From assembly GCA_021789355.1 (NCBI GenBank), contig JAJYJR010000375.1, forward strand, positions 1 through 6,079: 6,079 nt of DNA, written 5' to 3'. The position numbers were made by a program, and so were the translations under genes. Shown piece by piece: positions 1 to 5,088 of the stretch. The notes below the pieces were generated by a model. It did not search any database. It was not told the origin of the DNA and was given only the letters and a program-made list of their open reading frames with translations. How positions within the stretch are numbered: the first letter of the stretch is position 1; each line of letters opens with the position of its first letter. The stretch comes from Chloroflexota bacterium (GTDB lineage Bacteria; Chloroflexota; Limnocylindria; Limnocylindrales; CSP1-4).

Positions 1-529
1 GGTTGCCGGTCGGCTCGTCGGCCAGGAGGATCGCCGGGTCGGTGACGAGCGCCCGGGCGATCCCGACCCGCTGCTGCTGGCCGCCCGACAGCTCGGTCGG
101 CTCGTGGTCGAGCCGGTCGCCCAGGCCAAGGCGCTGCAGGAGCGCCGTGGCCCGTTCGATCCGCTCACGACGAGGGACGCCCTGGTACCCCAGCGGTGCG
201 GCCACGTTGTCCACCGCGCTGGTGCGCGGCAGGAGGTTGTACGACTGGAAGACGAACCCAATCGAGCGGCTGCGGAAGCCCGCCAGGCCCGCGTCGTCGA
301 GCTCGTCGACCGGCGTCCCGTCCAGGATGTAGCGCCCGGCCGTGGGCCGGTCCAGGCAGCCCAGGATGTTCATCAGGGTGGACTTGCCGGACCCCGACGG
401 GCCGACGATGGCCAGGAACTCGCCGCGCTCGACGGTGAGGTTCACCTCTTCGAGGGCCGGGATCACCACGCGCCCGGTGTCGTAGACGCGGGAGACGTCC
501 TGGAGCTCGATGATGGCCGCGCCGATCAC
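1..529 (-). CDS. ABC transporter ATP-binding protein, MacB/LolD type (partial, runs off left edge)
   Basis: This is the nucleotide-binding subunit of an ABC exporter, which hydrolyses ATP at the inner face of the cytoplasmic membrane to drive a FtsX/MacB-type permease. The 176 codons seen contain, in order, the A-loop Tyr16, Walker [10 protein letters not shown] (43-51), a Q-loop with Gln95 in FVFQ, the ABC signature LSGGQQQR (147-154) and Walker [11 protein letters not shown] (167-176). The window ends there, so the D-loop, the H-loop His and the C-terminus are missing; the family is usually 220-250 residues. The start is the GTG at 529-527. It overlaps the adaptor stop codon as GTGA and has GGAGG six bases upstream, so translation is probably coupled to the adaptor. 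The overall pattern, including LLADEPTGN, is that of the MacB/LolD/YknY class. The cognate permease is inferred to lie beyond the left edge. The family is certain; the substrate is unknown. Confidence 0.95.
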   Translation of the reverse strand, partial: MIGAAIIELQDVSRVYDTGRVVIPALEEVNLTVERGEFLAIVGPSGSGKSTLMNILGCLDRPTAGRYILDGTPVDELDDAGLAGFRSRSIGFVFQSYNLLPRTSAVDNVAAPLGYQGVPRRERIERATALLQRLGLGDRLDHEPTELSGGQQQRVGIARALVTDPAILLADEPTGN

Positions 530-2415
530 GGCTGGCCTCCCGGGCCGCCCGCCGGCGGTCCGCCTGCCGCGCCACCGGCGATCCCGCCCAGGCTGTTCAG
601 GCTGTTCGAGCCGGACCGCGAGCTGGACGAGGAGCTGGAGCTGGAGCTCGTCGATGTCTTCGCCGTGCTCGTCCCCGTGACCACCGTCTCACCGGCGGTC
701 AGCCCGCTCTGGATCTCGGCCATCGAGTTGGCCACGAGCCCGACCTTGACCGCGACCGTGCTCGTCTTCCCATCGGATCCGACCACCTGCACGGTGTAGT
801 TGCCGGCCGTGCCGGAGAGCGCCGTGGACGGGACGGCAATGACGTCCTTCGCCTCGGCCGTGGTGACCGACACGCTGGCCGACATCCCGGACAGGACGGT
901 GGAGGGCGGATCGGTCAGCGCGACCGTGACCGGATACGTGACCACGCTGCTGCTGCTCGACGAGGTGGAGCTGACCGGCGAGACGGCCGTCACCTCGCCG
1001 GGAACGGTCGCCGACGTGGCCGAGATCGTGACCGTGGCCGCCTGGCCGACCTTGAGACTCGAGATGTCGCTCTCGGAGAAGGCGGCCACCACCTGCATCG
1101 AGGTGCTCTGCATCTCGATCGCGTACGAGCTGGCCGAGGCAACCGCGCCGGCCCGGACGTTGACCGCCGTGACCAGCCCGTCGATCGGCGCGGTGATGGT
1201 CGCGTGGTCCAGGGCATCCTGGGCGGCCACCACCGCCAGCTGCGCGCTGGCGACCGCGGCCTGGTCGGTGGCGACCACGTCGGCGGAACTCGCCCCCACC
1301 TTCTGTGTGTAGCTGTGCTGGGCGGCGGTGAGCGCGAGGCTGACCGATGCCAGCTGGTTCTTCTGCTGCGTCACCGCGGCGCTCTGCTGCTGCTTCGCGG
1401 AGGTCAGCGCCTGTTCTGCCGACTGGACCGCCTGCTGCGCGGCCGTCACCTCCGTCGACGACGGCGTCAGCGTCGACTGGTAGTTGCGCTGCGCGGTCGC
1501 GAGAGCCGCCTGCGCGGAGGTCACCTGGTCGGCGGCCTGCTGCTCCGCGGCGGCGATCTTGAGCTTGGTCGCGTCGAGGTTCGTCTCCGCGTTCGTCACG
1601 GACTGCTGCGCGGACTGGATGGCGGACACGCCCACGGCGTCCAGGTACTGGAGCTGCGCGGTCTGGACCGCCTGCTGCGCCTGCTCCAGGGTGACCTGGT
1701 CCTGGGCGACGGTGCTGGCCTGGTCCTGCTGCGCGGACTCAAGGGCCCGCTGCGCGCCGTCCACGGCGTCCTGCGCGGTGGCGATCGCATCGGCCGTCGG
1801 CCCGGCCTCGACCGTGGCGAGTTGCTGCCGGGCGTTGGTCAGCGCCTGCTCGGCGGCCTTGACGGAGAGCGCGTTCTGCGCCTGGGAGATGGTGCTGTTG
1901 CTGGCCGCGGTGGTGTACGCCAGCTCGGCCTGATCCAGCGAGTCCTGCGCGTCCTGGATGACGCTCTCGTCGGGGTGGCCGGTCGCGACGGCCAGGGTTG
2001 CCTTCGCGGCCGCGAGGTTCGCCTTCGCGATGGCCAGGCTCACCTCGGCGTCGGTTGTGTCGGCCGAGGCGAGCGTCTCGCCCGCCTTTACGGTGTCCCC
2101 GACCTTGACGGCGACCGACTTCGTGAGCCAGGCAGTGGTCGAGGAACTGGTGGTGCTGGACGTGGTCGTGGACGAGCTGCTGCTCGACGAGGAGCTGGTC
2201 AGCTCGGGATCGGCCCCGAAGCTCAGGCCGTACACCGCGGTGGCGGAGACCGTCCCCGTGGCGACCACGCTCGATGCGACGGTCGTCTTCACGGCGGTGG
2301 CCGTGAGAGCGTCGGCCTTCGCGGTCGTCGACAGACCCGGCCCCATGATGGCGAAGCCGGCCGCCCCCACGCCGACGGCGACCAGCACCGCCACGGCGAT
2401 CACTCTGCGTTTCAT
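526..2415 (-). CDS. HlyD/MacA-family efflux adaptor (membrane fusion protein) with very long coiled-coil hairpin
   Basis: This is the membrane-anchored adaptor of an ABC export system, 629 residues long, against roughly 370-400 for typical MacA-like proteins. Residues 4-25 form an uncleaved-looking membrane anchor with no lipobox cysteine. The first half of the biotinyl-lipoyl domain spans about 54-126 (VKVGDTVKAGETLA at 103-116). An Ala/Gln-rich coiled coil follows at about 123-405. The second lipoyl half begins at ATITAPIDGLV (405-415), which is the hallmark motif of the family. A beta-barrel (437-525) and a membrane-proximal domain (526-583) follow. The tail is a Ser run (588-599) followed by a Gly/Pro-rich end. 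Two further Ser/Thr tracts (73-94 and 482-490) interrupt beta regions. The chosen start at 2415 has AAGGGG six bases upstream and begins directly at the anchor; an in-frame ATG at 2433 is weaker. The stop overlaps the ATPase start. No outer-membrane partner is visible, so diderm or monoderm use is undecided. Confidence 0.92.
   Translation of the reverse strand: MKRRVIAVAVLVAVGVGAAGFAIMGPGLSTTAKADALTATAVKTTVASSVVATGTVSATAVYGLSFGADPELTSSSSSSSSSTTTSSTTSSSTTAWLTKSVAVKVGDTVKAGETLASADTTDAEVSLAIAKANLAAAKATLAVATGHPDESVIQDAQDSLDQAELAYTTAASNSTISQAQNALSVKAAEQALTNARQQLATVEAGPTADAIATAQDAVDGAQRALESAQQDQASTVAQDQVTLEQAQQAVQTAQLQYLDAVGVSAIQSAQQSVTNAETNLDATKLKIAAAEQQAADQVTSAQAALATAQRNYQSTLTPSSTEVTAAQQAVQSAEQALTSAKQQQSAAVTQQKNQLASVSLALTAAQHSYTQKVGASSADVVATDQAAVASAQLAVVAAQDALDHATITAPIDGLVTAVNVRAGAVASASSYAIEMQSTSMQVVAAFSESDISSLKVGQAATVTISATSATVPGEVTAVSPVSSTSSSSSSVVTYPVTVALTDPPSTVLSGMSASVSVTTAEAKDVIAVPSTALSGTAGNYTVQVVGSDGKTSTVAVKVGLVANSMAEIQSGLTAGETVVTGTSTAKTSTSSSSSSSSSSRSGSNSLNSLGGIAGGAAGGPPAGGPGGQP
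536..540 (-). promoter_or_regulatory. Shine-Dalgarno site for the ABC ATPase
   Basis: The minus strand reads GGAGG, six bases before the GTG at 529. It lies inside the last codons of the adaptor gene. It fixes the ATPase start and supports translational coupling of the two genes. Confidence 0.75.
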
Positions 2416-2661
2416 TGCGTGCCCCTTCGGCATCCCGCTGATCTTGTCGGCTCGTGGCCGCCGGGGATCCGGCAGACGCAGGCACCCGCGGGTCTGGGTG
2501 ACCGAGCACGATGCGGAAGCGCGGCGGAGCCGCCGGATGGGGGCGCGATCCACGTTCCGGGCGCCGACTGCGCATCGACGCCGGCAGTCTGCGGCCCGCT
2601 ACCTTTCTGGAGGGTTACGGATCAGCGCCCCCGCAGGGTCACGACGGATGCGGTGCTGATG
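2416..2661. other. Intergenic spacer between toxin gene and exporter operon
   Basis: This 246-bp spacer should contain the exporter promoter on the minus strand, but I see no convincing -35/-10 pair. The adaptor frame stays open through much of it, but that part lacks a good start or ribosome site and reads as Arg/Pro-rich noncoding sequence. The only structure I see is a small GC-only dyad, CGGCGG-AG-CCGCCG, at 2522-2535. It has no T-run, so a terminator call is not supported. Confidence 0.5.
2422..2427 (-). promoter_or_regulatory. Shine-Dalgarno site for the adaptor
   Basis: The minus strand reads AAGGGG, six bases before the ATG at 2415. The alternative ATG at 2433 has only AGCGGG nearby. 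This favours the start that puts the membrane anchor at the very N-terminus. Confidence 0.55.
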
Positions 2662-3006
2662 TCACGCCAGGTCAAGGAGCAGCCGCAGTCGCTCCTCGAT
2701 CGCACGCATCACGGAGGCCGGCGCCCGGCCCCAAGGCTCACCGACCAGGCGCTCAGTCGACACCGTCCGAACCTGCTCCACGATCGCCCACGAGTCCTGC
2801 CGGGTCCCACCCTCGCCAGCCGCCAGCAGAACGTGCCAGGGGATGCCGCGGTCCACCGAGGTCAACGGCACGATCACCACGAGGCCGGCCGCGCTCCGGT
2901 TGAAGCGATCGTCCGAGACCACGATGCAGGGTCGTGTCTTTGCCTGCTCGTGCCCGCGCGTCGGGTCCAGGTCGACGAGCCGAACCTCGCCGCGAAGCGC
3001 CGCCAC
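2662..3006 (-). CDS. mazF: MazF/PemK-family endoribonuclease toxin
   Basis: This is the toxin of a type II toxin-antitoxin module, a small SH3-like-fold protein. Characterised members cleave RNA at short specific sequences. The 114-residue length matches the family. The motifs are clear: RGEVRLVDLDPTRGHEQ (5-21), then KTRPCIVVSDDRFN (23-36), then VVIVPLTS (43-50) and DSWAIVEQVRTVSTERL (71-87). Arg25 and the Thr49/Ser50 pair correspond to the RNA-binding and catalytic positions known from MazF (Arg25/Thr48 in Bacillus subtilis). All key elements are intact, so the toxin is probably active. The start is a GTG placed directly after the antitoxin TGA with no gap. GGAGGA seven bases upstream, inside the antitoxin gene, supports that start and implies coupled translation. 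RNA target specificity cannot be read from the sequence. Confidence 0.93.
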   Translation of the reverse strand: MAALRGEVRLVDLDPTRGHEQAKTRPCIVVSDDRFNRSAAGLVVIVPLTSVDRGIPWHVLLAAGEGGTRQDSWAIVEQVRTVSTERLVGEPWGRAPASVMRAIEERLRLLLDLA

Positions 3007-3249
3007 TCAAGCGTCCTCCAGGCCGTCGTCCAGGGTGGCGTCCCAGGCGGCGCGCTCGTCCGCCTCGGCCCCCCACGCGCCCGGATCCTCCCGAAGACGC
3101 CGATAGGCTGCGTCGGCGGCGGCGAAGAACTGCTCGCTTCGCGCCGCATCGACCAGGTCCTCCACCACGCGGGCCATCGACTCGCCACGCGCCTCGGCGA
3201 GGATCCGCAAGGACTGCTTGGTCCGCTCGTTGATCCGAAGCATCGACAT
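3007..3249 (-). CDS. MazE-like antitoxin (ribbon-helix-helix type)
   Basis: This is the labile partner of the adjacent MazF toxin; it should neutralise it and repress the shared promoter. It has 80 residues from the ATG at 3249. The N-terminal part, LRINERTKQSLRILAEARGESMARVVEDLV, looks like a ribbon-helix-helix DNA-binding unit: a short beta strand, then two helices around the GES turn. The C-terminal part, with YRRLREDPGAW and an acidic end (ERAAWDATLDDGLEDA), is the type that wraps MazF in actinobacterial-style MazEF pairs. The start is uncertain. A GTG at 3264 adds five residues but has no ribosome site, while the ATG at 3249 has a weak GGGT six bases upstream; the ATG at 3243 is also possible. 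The gene abuts mazF with no gap, giving antitoxin-first order. The function is inferred mainly from the partner and the C-terminal pattern. Confidence 0.85.
   Translation of the reverse strand: MSMLRINERTKQSLRILAEARGESMARVVEDLVDAARSEQFFAAADAAYRRLREDPGAWGAEADERAAWDATLDDGLEDA
3014..3019 (-). promoter_or_regulatory. Shine-Dalgarno site for mazF
   Basis: The minus strand reads GGAGGA, seven bases before the GTG at 3006, within the last codons of the antitoxin gene. It is strong enough to make the abutting GTG start convincing. Confidence 0.7.
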
Positions 3250-3282
3250 CGACGTACCCGACACTGCAGGGATTACGGGCAG

Positions 3283-3302
3283 AGTATACGCAGCCCGTAT
3301 AC
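3283..3302 (-). promoter_or_regulatory. Toxin-antitoxin promoter -10 box inside a 19-bp inverted-repeat operator
   Basis: Positions 3284-3302 form a perfect inverted repeat, GTATACG-CAGCC-CGTATAC, with 7-bp arms and a 5-bp centre. It is strikingly AT-rich for this window. On the minus strand its proximal arm contains TATACT (3288-3283), one base off the consensus -10 box. Transcription would begin near 3276-3275, just ahead of the antitoxin start. A dyad that overlaps the -10 box immediately upstream of a RHH antitoxin is the expected arrangement for autorepression by the antitoxin or toxin-antitoxin complex. I see no good -35 hexamer. The dyad is seen directly; the binding role is inferred. 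Confidence 0.7.
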
Positions 3303-3337
3303 GCGGACGGTTGCTCGGAGCCTCCCGCCGGGACTTC

Positions 3338-4948
3338 CTACCGGACGCTCCAGCGGTAGACGGGGCTCACGTTGTTGGCGTAGTCGGGCGTGGGAAGCGA
3401 GGCGATCCGCCAGTACCACTGGCCCGCGGCCGGAGTCCACGTGACGCTCGCGCGGCCGTTCGCGTCCGCGACGCGCCCCAGGCTGCCCGCGTAGACCCAG
3501 CGCCGGTGCGCCGCGTCCCACCGGTACCGCTGGAAGGACAGGTGTGCGGGGAGGCCCACCGGCGAGACCTGCGCGGTGAGCGTGAGCGGCCGGCCGGCGG
3601 TGGCCGACTGCGTGCGCGACGGGGGCACGCCCACCAGCGACACCACGCGCCGCACGATGACGCGCACGGCGTTCGACGTGGTCGAGGCGTCGGTCCGCGA
3701 TCCCGGGTACAGGAACTGGTACCAGGTGTTCATGGTCGGCGTCACGGTGGTCGAGACGCTGTCGTTCGCGACCGTGAAGGGCCCCGACTGGACCGGCTGG
3801 GCGGCCGTGGCGTCCCGCGCCTGCAGGAAGACGGCGGAGGTGTCCAGGCCCGGCGTGGTCGCGGTGAGGGTCACCGTCGTGCCCGGCAGCACCACCCGCG
3901 CCGAGCCGGAGAGCGCGAGGCTCGTCGGCCGCAGCGGCGTCACGGTCCAGGACGGCAGCGGCATCACCACGTTCCCGGCCATGTCCTGCACGCTCCCCAC
4001 CGTCACGACGTAGGGCTGCCCGGCGGCGAGATCCGCGGCCGGCGTGAACGAGCCGGTCCGGGAGGCGGCGTCGTAGGCGTACGTGCCGGCCACTGGCGCA
4101 CCGTTCGCGGCCTGCACCACGAGGCCGAGGTTGTCCCAGGACGACGGGACGATCGGTTTGCTGAAGCCGACGGTGAAGGTCGGCCGCAGGTCGGCCACCG
4201 CCGAGTCCGCCGTCGGCTGGATCGCGGTCACGGTGGGGCGCACGGTATCGAGCGTGATGGACGCCGAGACCGGCGCCGACTCCACCCCGACGCCACTGCG
4301 CACCTTCGCCCACAGGGTCTTGAGCCCGTCGCCCGCCGGGAACGTCCAGCTGGACGACGCGCTGTACGGCTCCCAGGCGCCCCAGGTCACGCCGTCAGCG
4401 CTGAACGCCATCTGGGAGATCCCGGACAGGCTGGCGTAGCCGGTGAGGATGACCGACACGTTGCTCGAGTTCGTGTAGGGCCGCCCGTTGTCCAGGGTCA
4501 TCGAGGCGATGGGGACGGATGTGCCGGCCACCATCTGTACCACCAGCGTGTACGTCCCCTCGACGTTGCTCGCGCCGTTCAGGTCGAGGTAGTACGTGCC
4601 GCCGAGGGCGGACGGGTAGGAGATGTGCTGCTGCGTCCCCACCACGGTGGAGCTGGCCACCAGGCCCTGCGTTCCCACCACGGTGGTGGCGGTGTCATCG
4701 AAGAGGTAGAGCCCGAAGAGCGTGCCGGGGCTGCCGGAGAGACCGGCCACCACCACGTACCCGGCCGGCACCTGGATCCGGTAGACGACGTCGTAGACGG
4801 GACCACCGAGCTGGCCGGTCACCACCGGGCCGGGCAGCGGCACCCCGGGGATGTCCGACGTCGAGTCGGCACGCGCGGTGCCGGGGGCGCCGACCAGGAC
4901 GCCGACGAGGAATGCCGCGGCGAGCGCCGCGCGGACCAGTCGTGACAT
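3338..4948 (-). CDS. Secreted multi-domain protein: PPC-like, chitobiase-C-like, Big_5 (SbsA-like) and two Ig-like domains
   Basis: This is a 536-residue exported protein with no recognised catalytic domain. A classic signal peptide spans 1-27 (basic start, Ala/Leu/Val core, ARA cleavage before Asp28). Residues 35-140 resemble the bacterial pre-peptidase C-terminal (PPC) beta-sandwich (YDVVYRIQVPAG, then GGTYYLDLNG and GTYTLVVQ). Residues 146-235 carry the common module with SADGVTWGAWEPYS and GDGLKTLWAKVR, related to chitobiase C-terminal or Ig-like repeats. Residues 236-338 (RPTFTVGFSKPI, then GQPYVVTVGSVQDMAGN) match the SbsA/Big_5 Ig-like type. Two further Ig-like repeats follow at about 339-437 and 438-536; both contain a W-Y/W motif (NTWYQFLYPGS, GQWYWRIASLP). 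There is no LPXTG motif or C-terminal membrane segment, so it is secreted or held by another mechanism. The start at 4948 sits directly at the signal peptide but lacks a Shine-Dalgarno. The gene is divergent to the G1 peptidase. The role is probably structural or adhesive. Confidence 0.88.
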   Translation of the reverse strand: MSRLVRAALAAAFLVGVLVGAPGTARADSTSDIPGVPLPGPVVTGQLGGPVYDVVYRIQVPAGYVVVAGLSGSPGTLFGLYLFDDTATTVVGTQGLVASSTVVGTQQHISYPSALGGTYYLDLNGASNVEGTYTLVVQMVAGTSVPIASMTLDNGRPYTNSSNVSVILTGYASLSGISQMAFSADGVTWGAWEPYSASSSWTFPAGDGLKTLWAKVRSGVGVESAPVSASITLDTVRPTVTAIQPTADSAVADLRPTFTVGFSKPIVPSSWDNLGLVVQAANGAPVAGTYAYDAASRTGSFTPAADLAAGQPYVVTVGSVQDMAGNVVMPLPSWTVTPLRPTSLALSGSARVVLPGTTVTLTATTPGLDTSAVFLQARDATAAQPVQSGPFTVANDSVSTTVTPTMNTWYQFLYPGSRTDASTTSNAVRVIVRRVVSLVGVPPSRTQSATAGRPLTLTAQVSPVGLPAHLSFQRYRWDAAHRRWVYAGSLGRVADANGRASVTWTPAAGQWYWRIASLPTPDYANNVSPVYRWSVR

Positions 4949-4955
4949 GCGCAAG

Positions 4956-4961
4956 AGGATA
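4956..4961 (-). promoter_or_regulatory. Candidate -10 box for the secreted Ig-like protein (possible leaderless mRNA)
   Basis: The minus strand reads TATCCT followed by seven bases and then the ATG at 4948. That is the spacing expected if transcription starts at or next to the start codon, and the absence of a Shine-Dalgarno fits a leaderless transcript. No recognisable -35 hexamer is present; that position falls in the 22-bp repeat array. Confidence 0.35.
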
Positions 4962-4962
4962 G

Positions 4963-5050
4963 CCCCCGGCGCGGAAGGCGGGAGCGCGGTTGCAGGGATG
5001 CGGCAGCCCGGATGCAGTGGCGCGGGAGCCCGGATGCAGCGATGCGGGAG
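4963..5050. repeat. Tandem array of 22-bp units in the divergent intergenic region
   Basis: Two clear adjacent 22-bp copies lie at 5007-5028 and 5029-5050. Both start CCCGGATGCAG and end GCGGGAG, and they differ at only three positions. A more diverged copy lies at 4985-5006 (about 6 of 22 changed against the 5029-5050 copy). At 4963-4984 the last part (GCGGGAG) and the first CCC are kept. The start of a further copy may follow at 5051. In the two clear units CCCG and CGGG form the ends of a dyad around a 12-bp centre. The period is not a multiple of three and the array lies between a divergent gene pair, so it is noncoding. 22 bp is about two DNA turns, so equivalent sites would face the same side of the helix, as in multi-site regulator binding. 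The repeat is seen directly; its role is inferred. Confidence 0.75.
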
Positions 5051-5058
5051 ACCGGTCG

Positions 5059-5064
5059 TAGGAT
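5059..5064 (+). promoter_or_regulatory. Candidate -10 box for the G1 peptidase gene
   Basis: TAGGAT matches four of six consensus -10 bases and lies 24 bases before the ATG at 5089, leaving a short leader that contains a good Shine-Dalgarno. No -35 hexamer is recognisable; that position falls within the last full 22-bp repeat. The call is weak because it rests on one hexamer. Confidence 0.25.
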
Positions 5065-5076
5065 GGGGTGACGCAC

Positions 5077-5082
5077 GGGAGG
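5077..5082 (+). promoter_or_regulatory. Shine-Dalgarno site for the G1 peptidase gene
   Basis: GGGAGG lies six bases before the ATG at 5089. It favours this start over an in-frame GTG at 5068, which would add seven residues and has no such site. An in-frame TAG at 5059 rules out longer forms. Confidence 0.75.
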
Positions 5083-5088
5083 TCGCCG

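Noticed and set aside
2522..2535. GC-rich hairpin as a terminator after mazF or before the exporter
   Set aside because: The dyad CGGCGG-AG-CCGCCG is short, has no T-run on either strand, and lies well past the toxin stop. Such dyads are common by chance at this GC content.
3322..3332. TCCCG-C-CGGGA dyad after the Ig-like gene stop as a terminator
   Set aside because: A one-base centre leaves too small a loop for a stable hairpin and there is no T-run.
1204..3444. A 746-residue open frame on the plus strand
   Set aside because: It lies antisense to the adaptor, toxin and antitoxin genes. Its translation is Arg/Gly/Leu-rich low complexity without any domain, as expected for the opposite strand of a high-GC gene.
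3218..4945. A 575-residue open frame on the plus strand opposite the Ig-like protein
   Set aside because: The product is Arg/Gly/His/Val-rich without motifs, whereas the minus-strand frame has a signal peptide and recognisable domains.
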